Shown: in pieces, positions 26,445 to 34,129 of the stretch
Numbering within the stretch: position 1 is the first letter of the stretch
How the letters are laid out: each line of letters opens with the position of its first letter
From: Hyphomicrobium_A sp963782555
Lineage (GTDB): Bacteria; Pseudomonadota; Alphaproteobacteria; Rhizobiales; Hyphomicrobiaceae
DNA length: 64,000 nucleotides
Reading direction: 5' to 3'
Assembly (NCBI GenBank): GCA_963782555.1
Contig: CAWAKB010000001.1
Coordinates: 124,001 to 188,000 of the forward strand
Notes under the pieces: model-generated
Databases searched by the model: none
Told to the model about the DNA's origin: nothing
Seen by the model: the letters and a program-made list of their open reading frames with translations, nothing else
Program-made: the position numbers and the translations under genes

Positions 26445-26502
26445 TGCAGTCGAGACGGGCAGGAGCTCTTGAGCCTCTGCTAACCACTGAAAGTCGAGAG
26501 GA

Positions 26503-27435
26503 ATGCAACGCACGGGCATAGACACCGAGGTAGGCCAGATCGACACCGCAGCGGAGTCGGGCATCGGCGACTTTATCGTGCTGATGAAGCCGCGCGTGAT
26601 GTCCCTCGTCGTCTTCACGGCGCTGACCGGCATGGTCGTGGCGCCTGGCACCATTAATCCCGTACTCGGCGTTATCGCGCTTCTTGCCATTGCGATCGGC
26701 GCGGGCGCGTCGGGCGCCCTCAACATGTGGTACGACGCCGATATCGATGCGCGCATGGCGCGCACGGCGGCCCGCCCAATCCCGCGTGGGCACGTCACGC
26801 GCGAGGAGGCGCTGAGCTACGGCTCGGTCCTCTCCGTCTTTTCCGTGCTGACGCTGGGTGTGCTGGTCAACTGGGTGGCCGGCGCCCTGCTCGCGTTGAC
26901 GATCGCCTACTATCTCTTCGTCTACACGATGTGGCTAAAGCGGCGCACGCCGCAGAACATCGTCATCGGCGGTGCTGCCGGTGCCTTCCCTCCGATGATC
27001 GGCTGGGCCGCAGTCACCGGCACGGTCAGCATCGAGAGCATGCTGATGTTCCTCATCATCTTCATGTGGACGCCGCCGCATTTCTGGGCGCTCTCCCTTT
27101 ATCGCTGTCGCGACTACGAGCGCGTCGGTGTGCCGATGCTGCCGGTCGTTGCCGGGCCAGCCGAGACGCGCCGGCAGATCTGGCTCTATTCGCTGGTGCT
27201 GGTCCCGCTCGCGGTCTTGCCCTCGGTGGTCGGGCTTGGCGGGGTCGCGTACGCGATCGCCTCGATTGGGCTCGGTGCCGCGTTCCTTTATCTCGCCTGG
27301 CGGGTGCGCACCATCACGGAGGGCCGCGAGGCCGACACGGCAGCGCGTCGGCTGTTCACGTTCTCGATCCTCTATCTGTTCCTGCTTTTCGCCGTTCTGC
27401 TCGCCGAGCAGGTCGTTGCTAGATGGGTGGTTTGA
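26503..27435 (+). CDS. ctaB: Protohaem IX farnesyltransferase (haem O synthase)
   Basis: A 310-residue UbiA-family prenyltransferase with about nine membrane helices that adds a farnesyl group to haem B, giving haem O, the precursor of the haem A needed by the aa3 oxidase encoded around it. The first aspartate-rich motif NMWYDADIDARMARTAARPIPRG binds the prenyl diphosphate through magnesium. The second conserved loop, MWTPPHFWALSLYRCRDYERVGVPMLPVV, is also intact. The ATG is preceded by GAGAGGA with very short spacing, so the exact start is slightly uncertain. It lies between coxA and the small membrane protein gene. Confidence 0.96.
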   Translation: MQRTGIDTEVGQIDTAAESGIGDFIVLMKPRVMSLVVFTALTGMVVAPGTINPVLGVIALLAIAIGAGASGALNMWYDADIDARMARTAARPIPRGHVTREEALSYGSVLSVFSVLTLGVLVNWVAGALLALTIAYYLFVYTMWLKRRTPQNIVIGGAAGAFPPMIGWAAVTGTVSIESMLMFLIIFMWTPPHFWALSLYRCRDYERVGVPMLPVVAGPAETRRQIWLYSLVLVPLAVLPSVVGLGGVAYAIASIGLGAAFLYLAWRVRTITEGREADTAARRLFTFSILYLFLLFAVLLAEQVVARWVV

Positions 27436-27447
27436 GGTCTTACCGCG

Positions 27448-27612
27448 GTGACGCTTCTCATGAACAGCAATGCGGATGAGGAACGCCAGCGCCTGAAGCG
27501 GCAACGAATGCGCTCGCTCGCCATCGCGCTGGCGCTCGGGGCGCTCGTTGCGCTGTTCTATATCGCGACGATCGTGCGCTTGGGCGGAAACGTTTTTAAC
27601 GGAACGATGTGA
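27448..27612 (+). CDS. Small single-helix membrane protein of the cox operon (CoxF-like)
   Basis: A 54-residue protein (50 if the ATG at 27460 is used) with a charged N terminus (ADEERQRLKRQRMR), one membrane helix (about residues 20-43, LAIALALGALVALFYIATIV) and a short tail. It fills the gap between ctaB and ctaG: the stop codon is one base before the ctaG GTG. A small protein of this size and topology is commonly found at this spot in alphaproteobacterial oxidase operons and is sometimes annotated CoxF. The role is unproven; help in oxidase assembly is inferred from position. The GTG at 27448 has GAGG upstream. Confidence 0.75.
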   Translation: MTLLMNSNADEERQRLKRQRMRSLAIALALGALVALFYIATIVRLGGNVFNGTM

Positions 27613-27613
27613 C

Positions 27614-28225
27614 GTGACGATTGAGAACGACAAGGACGGACGGGAGAAGGTGGCGCCTCGCCGCCACCTCGCGATCGCGGCCGTCTGCACCGTCATCGTC
27701 GCCTCGATGGTCGGTCTGTCGTTTGCGGCCGTTCCGCTTTATCGGGTCTGCTGCCAAGTCGCCGGCAGCGCCGGCACGACACAGAGGGCGGAGAAGGTCC
27801 CCGACAAGGTGGTCGAGCGCACAGTGACGGTGCGTTTCGATTCCAACGTCGCCTCTAATCTGCCTTGGACCTTCGAGCCGGAGCAGCGCAAGCTCAAGGT
27901 CAAGATCGGCGAGAATACGCTCGCGTTCTACAAGGCCACCAACAATTCCGACCACGCGATCACGGGGAAGGCCGAATTCAACGTGACGCCTGATGTCGTC
28001 GCCCCCTACTTCGACAAGCTTCAATGCTTCTGCATCAACGAGCAGCGGCTCGAGCCGGGGCAGAGCGTCGACCTGGCCGTCTCGTTCTACATCGATCCGC
28101 AGTTCGTTATCGACGACGATACCAAAAACCTTTCCGAGCTGACGCTGTCCTACACCTTCTATCCGGTGCAAGAGCCGGAGAGGAAGCTGGGGCAGGCGGA
28201 GGCCGGCACTGGAGGCGGCGGATGA
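27614..28225 (+). CDS. ctaG: Cytochrome c oxidase assembly protein CtaG/Cox11
   Basis: A 203-residue copper chaperone that delivers copper to the CuB site of subunit I. One N-terminal membrane helix (about 20-40) is followed by VPLYRVCCQVAG and a periplasmic immunoglobulin-like domain. The copper-binding pair is in KLQCFCINEQRLEPGQ (CFC), as in all Cox11 proteins. The only suitable start is a GTG, one base after the preceding stop, so translation is likely coupled. The tail is glycine-rich. It sits between the small membrane protein gene and coxC as in related Rhizobiales. Confidence 0.95.
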   Translation: MTIENDKDGREKVAPRRHLAIAAVCTVIVASMVGLSFAAVPLYRVCCQVAGSAGTTQRAEKVPDKVVERTVTVRFDSNVASNLPWTFEPEQRKLKVKIGENTLAFYKATNNSDHAITGKAEFNVTPDVVAPYFDKLQCFCINEQRLEPGQSVDLAVSFYIDPQFVIDDDTKNLSELTLSYTFYPVQEPERKLGQAEAGTGGGG

Positions 28226-28322
28226 GGCAGCAGGCATAAAAAGGCTGGAGCGCCCGATCTTGTGAGGGCGTCCTGGCTGAGAGAAGCGTTTGGGAGACCT
28301 ACGGGGAGTACGGGAGAACGAT

Positions 28323-29279
28323 ATGGCCGCGACGCACGCCAAACACCACGATTACCACCTCGTCAATCCGAGCCCATGGCCGGCGACCGCCTCAATATCG
28401 GCGCTCGTCATGGCGATCGGGCTCATCATCTGGATGCGCTCCATGCACGGCGGGGAGGGCCTGTTCGGCCTCAACGGGCCCTGGCTGTTTGCCGCCGGTG
28501 CGCTCGGCATCGTCGCCAGCGCCTTCGTCTGGTGGCGCGACGTCATCCGCGAAGGCACCCATGGCGATCACACGCCGGTGGTGCAGCTGCACTTCCGCTA
28601 CGGCATGATCCTGTTCATCGCCTCGGAGGTGATGTTCTTCGTCGCCTGGTTCTGGGCCTACTTCGATGCGTCCCTGTTTCCCGGCGCCGTGCATGATCTG
28701 CTGAACTCGACCGACGTTGTCGGCATGGTCGCACGCGATCATCTCACCGGCGGCCACTGGCCGCCTGCCGCAGTCGACGGCACCGGTGTCACCATTCCGG
28801 CGAGCGGCGCGGCCACACCGGGCATCTTCGAGCACACGTTCGATCCCTGGCACATCCCGCTGCTCAACACCCTCATCCTGTTGACTTCGGGCATGACGGT
28901 AACCTGGGCGCATCACGCGCTGCTGAACGACCATCGCCGCAGCCTCGTCTTCGGTCTGGTGCTGACCGTGATCCTGGGCCTCACCTTCACGTTCTTCCAG
29001 GCATACGAGTACATGCACGCCGCCTTCAGCTACGCCGGCCACATCTACGGTTCGACGTTCTTCATGGCGACGGGCTTCCACGGTGCGCACGTGATTATCG
29101 GCACGATCTTCCTCCTCGTCTGCCTGTTGCGGGCGATGGCCGGGGCGTTCACGCCGAAGGCCCACTTCGGCTTCGAGGCGGCGGCCTGGTACTGGCACTT
29201 CGTCGACGTGGTCTGGCTGTTCCTGTTCGCCTGCATCTACGTGTGGGGCGCCGGGCCCAACCCGGGCGGCGGCCACTGA
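28323..29279 (+). CDS. coxC: Cytochrome c oxidase subunit III
   Basis: A 318-residue subunit with seven membrane helices that stabilises the oxidase and supports proton uptake. Recognisable segments: HHDYHLVNPSPWPATAS at the start, RYGMILFIASEVMFFVAWFWAYFDASLFP in helix three, FQAYEYMHAAFSYAGHIYGSTFFMATGFHGAHVIIGT, and WYWHFVDVVWLFLFACIYVWG at the end. The insert of about 50 residues between helices three and four, ending TFDPWHIPLLNT, is normal in alphaproteobacteria. The ATG at 28323 (MAATHAKHH) was chosen over an upstream in-frame start because the family begins here. Confidence 0.97.
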   Translation: MAATHAKHHDYHLVNPSPWPATASISALVMAIGLIIWMRSMHGGEGLFGLNGPWLFAAGALGIVASAFVWWRDVIREGTHGDHTPVVQLHFRYGMILFIASEVMFFVAWFWAYFDASLFPGAVHDLLNSTDVVGMVARDHLTGGHWPPAAVDGTGVTIPASGAATPGIFEHTFDPWHIPLLNTLILLTSGMTVTWAHHALLNDHRRSLVFGLVLTVILGLTFTFFQAYEYMHAAFSYAGHIYGSTFFMATGFHGAHVIIGTIFLLVCLLRAMAGAFTPKAHFGFEAAAWYWHFVDVVWLFLFACIYVWGAGPNPGGGH

Positions 29280-29312
29280 GCCGGCGCGCCAGCGCACGCA
29301 AAGACACTCTCA

Positions 29313-29337
29313 GCGGGGCGGCACATCGCCGCCCCGC
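29313..29337 (+). terminator. Perfect hairpin after coxC
   Basis: GCGGGGCGGC and GCCGCCCCGC form ten G-C-rich pairs around an ACATC loop, 33 bases after the coxC stop. There is no T run, so it is either a weak terminator or an RNA-stability element between coxC and the DUF983 gene. Confidence 0.5.
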
Positions 29338-29450
29338 ATGCCGTTTGCGGGCAAGCGCACCTGTCTCCCCTTTCCGCGGTGTGCTAAGGCTCAGCCGTCT
29401 ATTGGCGGCCTGTCGGCCGATCCCGGGCCCGCCAACCGCGGAGCGCAAAA

Positions 29451-29825
29451 GTGTCCACGCAGCTATCCCACGCCTCGACCATTGTCGCTACGCTGCTTGC
29501 GCGCTGTCCGCGTTGCGGCAAGGGCCCCTTGTTCAAGAACGTGTTGGAGCTGCGCGATCGCTGCACAAAGTGCGGCCTCGACTACCGCTTCATCGACACC
29601 GGCGACGGTCCGGCCGTGTTTGCGATCTTCATCCTGGGCTTCGTGGTGCTGGGGCTCGCGCTCTACGTCGAGTTCACCTACGAGCCGCCGGTGTGGGTGC
29701 ACGTGGTGCTCTGGGGCGCGCTCACGCCGCTGATCGCGCTTGGTCTATTGCGCCTTCTCAAAGCCGGATTGATCGCGCTGCAGTTCAAACACCAGGCCGA
29801 GGAAGGCCGCCTTGTCGAGAAATAA
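29451..29825 (+). CDS. DUF983 membrane protein
   Basis: A 124-residue protein with a four-cysteine zinc-ribbon-like N terminus (RCPRCGKGPLFKN and DRCTKCGLDY) and two membrane helices (about 55-75 and 82-105). This is the DUF983 pattern. The gene is almost always placed between coxC and surf1 in alphaproteobacteria, which suggests a part in oxidase biogenesis, but no biochemical role is established. The start is a GTG with GGAG upstream. The surf1 start lies about 20 bases after its stop, so the two are probably translated from one message. Confidence 0.88.
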   Translation: MSTQLSHASTIVATLLARCPRCGKGPLFKNVLELRDRCTKCGLDYRFIDTGDGPAVFAIFILGFVVLGLALYVEFTYEPPVWVHVVLWGALTPLIALGLLRLLKAGLIALQFKHQAEEGRLVEK

Positions 29826-29843
29826 GCGCAAGCTGACGAGGCC

Positions 29844-30641
29844 GTGCCGAAGCGGCGGCGGTTTGCAGCGTGGCGCATCGCCATGCTGAGCCAGATCCGA
29901 GCCAAGGGGCTTCTGTGGCCTGCCGTGATGACGGTGCTGGGCGTCGCCTTCCTCATCGGGCTCGGCAACTGGCAGATGCGCCGCCTCGCGTGGAAGGAGG
30001 GCCTCCTTGCAGCGATCGCCGAGGGCACGCACGGCGATCCGGTCCCGCTTGCCACGGTAGAGGCACGTGTCGCCAAGGGCGCCAACCCCGAGTACACGCG
30101 CGTCAAGGTTGAGGGGCAGCTCCTCAACGATCACGAGCTCGACTTTTATGATTTCGACGAGCAGTTGGGGCCCGGCTACCACATCGTGACGCCGCTCAAG
30201 CGTGCCGACGGTAGCATCGTCTTCGTCAACCGCGGCTTCGTTCCCCTGGACCTGAAGGATCCTGCCAGTCGCGCGGCCGGGCAGCTTGCCGGCGACGTCA
30301 CAATCGTCGGTCTCGTGCGCGTCCCCGCTGCCGCGGGCGCCTTCACCCCCGACAACGATACCGCCAAGAACGTCTGGTATTGGTACGATCTCAAAGCCAT
30401 GGGGGCGGCCGCGCTCGGGTCCGACAAGGGACGGATCGTACCGCTCATCGTTGACGCAGAGGCCGATCCCGCACCGCCAGGTGGCTTCCCCAAGGGAGGC
30501 ACCACCCGGCTTGAGCTGCCCAACCGTCATCTCGAGTATGCGATGACCTGGTATGGGCTCGCTTGCGGCCTCGTCATCGTTTTCCTGGCCTTCGCCGTGA
30601 CCCGCTGGCACGAGCCCGGGCCGGAGCGGCCATCTGCCTGA
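29844..30641 (+). CDS. SURF1-family oxidase assembly factor
   Basis: A 265-residue protein with a membrane helix near each end (about residues 25-42 and 235-255) and a periplasmic domain between them, as in SURF1/Shy1. Family motifs include LGNWQMRRLAWKEGLL after the first helix, GPGYHIVTPLKRADGSIVFVNRGFVPLD in the middle and RHLEYAMTWYGLACGLV before the last helix. SURF1 helps insert haem A into subunit I. The start used is a GTG with GACGAGG just upstream; the ATG at 29883 is possible. It ends the oxidase part of the cluster. Confidence 0.93.
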   Translation: MPKRRRFAAWRIAMLSQIRAKGLLWPAVMTVLGVAFLIGLGNWQMRRLAWKEGLLAAIAEGTHGDPVPLATVEARVAKGANPEYTRVKVEGQLLNDHELDFYDFDEQLGPGYHIVTPLKRADGSIVFVNRGFVPLDLKDPASRAAGQLAGDVTIVGLVRVPAAAGAFTPDNDTAKNVWYWYDLKAMGAAALGSDKGRIVPLIVDAEADPAPPGGFPKGGTTRLELPNRHLEYAMTWYGLACGLVIVFLAFAVTRWHEPGPERPSA

Positions 30642-30723
30642 GAACGTTGGGGTTAACGACCATAACCTTGTGCGCACGGGCGCTTCTGGCCGGCGGCTTG
30701 CTTGTTCGGGCTGCGGCCGGGCA

Positions 30724-30793
30724 CTAGTGTGATGATTGGGAAATTCGCTGTTCTTCGCGGCCTACAGCGAGGTTCTCGATTGGCTACCCGCTA
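30724..30793. repeat. REP-like palindrome C before thrC
   Basis: The left arm CTAGTGTGATGATTGGG followed by AAATTCGC (30724-30748) matches the mirrored arm of palindrome B. A weaker right arm (GCGAGGTTCTCGAT at 30767-30780) lies where expected, giving a unit of about 70 bases just upstream of thrC. Confidence 0.65.
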
Positions 30794-30808
30794 AGAGAAA
30801 GTTGCGGC

Positions 30809-32218
30809 TTGAACTACATCTCGACCAGGGGTGAGGCGCCGTCCCTCGGCTTCGACGACGTGCTGCTGGCCGGGCTCGCCCGCGACGGTGGCCTCTACGT
30901 GCCGCAGTCATGGCCCGCATTTGGGCCGGAGGCGATCGCCGCGCTCGCAGGCAAGCCGTTTGCGGACGTGGCCGTGGAGGTGCTCCAGCCTTTCGTGGGA
31001 GATGCGATCTCGCGCGCCGACCTAAAGAAGATGACCGCGGACGCCTACGCCCGCTTCGATCACGCCGCGGTCACGCCGCTGGTCCAGATCGGCCCCGATC
31101 GTTGGATCCTCGAGCTGTTCCATGGGCCGACGCTCGCCTTCAAGGATGTGGCGATGCAACTCTTGGCGCGGCTCATGGACCGCGTGCTGCAGAAGCGCAA
31201 TCGTCGCGCCACCATTATCGGCGCGACCTCCGGCGACACCGGCGGTGCTGCCATCGAGGCGTTCCGCGGCTCGGCCCGCGTCGACGTCGTAATCCTGTTC
31301 CCCGAAGGCCGCGTCTCGGATGTGCAACGGCGCATGATGACGACGCCCACCGACGCCAACGTGCACGCTGTCGCCGTCAAGGGCACTTTCGATGATTGCC
31401 AGGCGCTGGTCAAAGGCATGTTCAACGACCACGCCTTCCGCGACCGCACCGCACTGTCCGGCGTCAACTCGATCAATTGGGCGCGCATCGCTGGGCAGAT
31501 CACCTACTACTTTGTGGCCGCCGTGGCGTTGGGGGGGCCGCACCGGCCCGTGTCGTTCGCGGTGCCGACCGGAAACTTCGGCGACATCTTCGCCGGCTAT
31601 GCCGCAAAGCGCATGGGGCTCCCGATCGAGCGGATGGTGATCGCCTCCAACGTCAACGACATCCTGCCGCGCACGCTGCTGAGCGGGGCCTACGAGATGC
31701 GCGACGTCGTCGCCACGACCTCGCCGTCCATGGACATCCAGATCTCCTCCAACTTCGAGCGCTATCTGTTCGAGGCCTCGGGCCGCGATGCCGATCTGAT
31801 CCGCGCCAGGATGGATGCCCTGCGCAAGACGCAGCGCTTCGAGCTGGGCTTGCTCAAGGCCAAGCTTGCGGAGGACTTCGCCGCCTCGGCCGCCAGCGAG
31901 GACGACGTCGCCGATGCGATCCGACGTCTCAAGGCCGAATGTGGATACCTCATGGATCCCCATACGGCCTGCGGGTTTGTCGCCGCCGAGCGCACGCTCG
32001 GGCACGGCGGGGCGCCTCAGGTGATCCTGTCGACCGCCCACCCGGCGAAGTTCCCCGACGCGCTTGAGGCGATCACCGGGGATCGACCGCCTCTGCCCGA
32101 GCGATTGGCTGATCTGCTGAGCCTTCCGGAGCGCGTAACCACCATTGCCAATGACTTGAGTGAGGCCGAGCGCCACGTCGAGGGGCTGACGCGCGTTGCC
32201 TGCGAGGACCGCGCATGA
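30809..32218 (+). CDS. thrC: Threonine synthase
   Basis: A 469-residue PLP enzyme that converts O-phosphohomoserine to threonine. The N terminus MNYISTRGEAPSLGFDDVLLAGLARDGGLYVP is typical of the proteobacterial and fungal type. The PLP lysine is K112 in HGPTLAFKDVAMQLL, and the phosphate-binding loop is in ATSGDTGGAAIEAF. The best start is TTG (AGAGAAAG upstream), since no ATG lies at the family's N terminus. The stop overlaps the start of the M16 peptidase gene (ATGA). Its pathway partner thrB is about 9 kb away on the other strand. A palindromic repeat lies just upstream. Confidence 0.96.
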   Translation: MNYISTRGEAPSLGFDDVLLAGLARDGGLYVPQSWPAFGPEAIAALAGKPFADVAVEVLQPFVGDAISRADLKKMTADAYARFDHAAVTPLVQIGPDRWILELFHGPTLAFKDVAMQLLARLMDRVLQKRNRRATIIGATSGDTGGAAIEAFRGSARVDVVILFPEGRVSDVQRRMMTTPTDANVHAVAVKGTFDDCQALVKGMFNDHAFRDRTALSGVNSINWARIAGQITYYFVAAVALGGPHRPVSFAVPTGNFGDIFAGYAAKRMGLPIERMVIASNVNDILPRTLLSGAYEMRDVVATTSPSMDIQISSNFERYLFEASGRDADLIRARMDALRKTQRFELGLLKAKLAEDFAASAASEDDVADAIRRLKAECGYLMDPHTACGFVAAERTLGHGGAPQVILSTAHPAKFPDALEAITGDRPPLPERLADLLSLPERVTTIANDLSEAERHVEGLTRVACEDRA

Positions 32219-33486
32219 CGACACCCACGCTCACCACCCTGGCGAACGGATTGAGGATCATCACCCACGCGATGCCGCACCTCGAGACGGTCTCGCTCGG
32301 GCTCTGGGTCGGCGCCGGCGCCCGCCACGAGACCGAGCGCGAGCACGGTGTGTCGCACTTTCTCGAGCACATGGCGTTCAAGGGTACGAGGCGGCGCAGC
32401 GCGCAACAGATCGCCGAGGAGATCGAGGAGGTGGGGGGTGAGCTCAACGCCGCCACCAGCCTGGAGACGACGGCGTACTTCGCCCGTGTCTTGAAGGGCG
32501 ACGAAGGCGTGGCGCTGGGGCTCATCGCCGACATTCTGCAGAACTCGGCCTTCGCTAAGCCCGAGCTCGAAGGCGAGCGACAGGTGATTCTCCAGGAGAT
32601 CGCCGCCACCCGCGACAGCCCCGACGACATCGGCTACGACCTGCTGCACCACGCCGCGTTCCCTCACCAACCCGTGGGCCGCGCGATCCTCGGCACACCC
32701 GACAGCGTCCGCCGCTTCACAGCCGGCGATCTCAAGGGGTTCCTGAGGCGTCGCTACAGCGCTGAAAACATGGTCATTTCTGCGGCCGGCGGGGTGCGCC
32801 ACGCGCGCCTCGTCCGCCACGCTGAGGCCCTATTCGGCGGGCTCAGTGGCAAGGGTCGGGCCGGCGGCGACAAGCCGGCAAAATACGTGGGCGGGACGCG
32901 CGTTTCGGAAAAGCCCTTCGAGCAGAGCCATATCCTGATCGGTTTTCCGAGCCCCTCCTACCGGGAGGAAGAGTTCTTCACGGCCCAGGTTTTCTCGGGG
33001 CTGTTCGGTGGTGGCATGTCGTCCCGTCTGTTCCAGGAGGTGCGCGAGAAGCGGGGCCTCTGCTACGCGATCTACTCGAGCGCGTGGGGACTGAAGGACG
33101 CTGGATTGCTGGGAATTCATGCGGCCACGGGAGCCGAATTGATGGGTGCGCTCATCGACGTCATCGGCATGGAGCTGAAGCGGGCGGCCGAGGAGCGCCC
33201 GAGTAGCCCGGAGCTCAATCGCGCCAAGGCGCAGCTCAAGGCCGGATTGCTGATGAGTCTGGAAAGCTCATCGTCGCGCGCAGAGCAGATGGCGCGCCAC
33301 CTGTTGAGCCACGGCAGGGTCCTCACGACGGCTGAGCTCATCGACAAGGTCGACGACGTCACACCCGAGCGCGTGCGCACATTCGTAGGCAAGCTGGCGA
33401 AAAGCACACCTGCAATCGCCCTGGTCGGCAGCGGCCGCAAATCGCGCAAGCAGGCGCAGCAGGCCGAGAGCATGGCGCGGATCTAG
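32215..33486 (+). CDS. M16-family zinc peptidase, processing-peptidase type
   Basis: A 423-residue member of the M16B family, related to the beta subunit of the mitochondrial processing peptidase. The inverted zinc motif HFLEH is at residues 48-52, followed by the downstream conserved glutamate region in GERQVILQEIAATRDSPDD. The C-terminal half has the usual FGGGMSSRLFQEVREKRGLCYAIYS segment. There is no signal peptide, so it acts in the cytoplasm, probably on short peptides. It is translationally coupled to thrC by an ATGA overlap, an arrangement widespread in Rhizobiales without a known functional reason. Confidence 0.95.
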   Translation: MTTPTLTTLANGLRIITHAMPHLETVSLGLWVGAGARHETEREHGVSHFLEHMAFKGTRRRSAQQIAEEIEEVGGELNAATSLETTAYFARVLKGDEGVALGLIADILQNSAFAKPELEGERQVILQEIAATRDSPDDIGYDLLHHAAFPHQPVGRAILGTPDSVRRFTAGDLKGFLRRRYSAENMVISAAGGVRHARLVRHAEALFGGLSGKGRAGGDKPAKYVGGTRVSEKPFEQSHILIGFPSPSYREEEFFTAQVFSGLFGGGMSSRLFQEVREKRGLCYAIYSSAWGLKDAGLLGIHAATGAELMGALIDVIGMELKRAAEERPSSPELNRAKAQLKAGLLMSLESSSSRAEQMARHLLSHGRVLTTAELIDKVDDVTPERVRTFVGKLAKSTPAIALVGSGRKSRKQAQQAESMARI

Positions 33487-33508
33487 CTCTCTGAAGGGGG
33501 ACGGTCGC

Positions 33509-34129
33509 ATGGCGTTCTTGAGGTCGAGCATCGGTCCGGAAAGCGCCCATGTTGTGCGCGGAGCCAGTGTCTGGCTGCGATCCCCGCTGATGTCCGACTA
33601 TGGCGCCTGGGCCGAGCTCAGAGCCAGGAGCCGGGACCACCTGACTCCGTGGGAGCCCGTGTGGCAGCGCGACGAGCTTACGCGCAGCGCCTTCCGCCGC
33701 CGCGTGCGCCATTACCATCGTGAGGCCCGCGAGGATCTGGGCTATGCGTTCCTCATCTTCAGCGACGGCGACGACCGGCTGATCGGCGGCTTGAGCCTGT
33801 CGAACGTGCGTCGCGGTGTGACGCAAGCAGCTATCCTCGGCTATTGGCTCGGGCTGCCGTTCGTGCGTAAGGGCTACATGAGCGCGGCCGTCGCTGCCAG
33901 TGTCAGCTACGCCTTCGAGGATCTGCATCTGCACCGGCTCGAGGCGGCGACGATGCCGAACAATGCCGCGTCCATTCGCGTGCTGGAGCGCAACGGCTTT
34001 CGCCGCGAGGGCATCGCCCGCCGGCTGTTGAAGATCAACGGCGCGTGGGAGGACCACGTGCTGCACGCACTCATTGCCGAGGACATCGGGACCGCTCAAC
34101 CGTCCACCGCGGAGGTTCGCCCCGCATGA
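33509..34129 (+). CDS. RimJ/RimL-type GNAT acetyltransferase
   Basis: A 206-residue GNAT of the RimJ/RimL type, which acetylates the alpha-amino group of ribosomal or other proteins. Motifs: GYAFLIFSDGDDRLIGGLSLSNV, ILGYWLGLPFVRKGYMSAAVAASVSYAFEDLHLHRLEAATMPNN with the acetyl-CoA loop, and NAASIRVLERNGFRREGIARR, the conserved Asn-x-x-Ser segment. The gene follows the M16 peptidase by about 20 bases and its stop overlaps the start of the large GGDEF-EAL gene (ATGA). The target protein is not evident. Confidence 0.9.
   Translation: MAFLRSSIGPESAHVVRGASVWLRSPLMSDYGAWAELRARSRDHLTPWEPVWQRDELTRSAFRRRVRHYHREAREDLGYAFLIFSDGDDRLIGGLSLSNVRRGVTQAAILGYWLGLPFVRKGYMSAAVAASVSYAFEDLHLHRLEAATMPNNAASIRVLERNGFRREGIARRLLKINGAWEDHVLHALIAEDIGTAQPSTAEVRPA

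Noticed and set aside
30650..30668. CtrA-type site around GGTTAACGACCATAACC
   Set aside because: The half-sites and spacing do not match TTAA-7-TTAA, and it is in a gap with no cell-cycle gene nearby.
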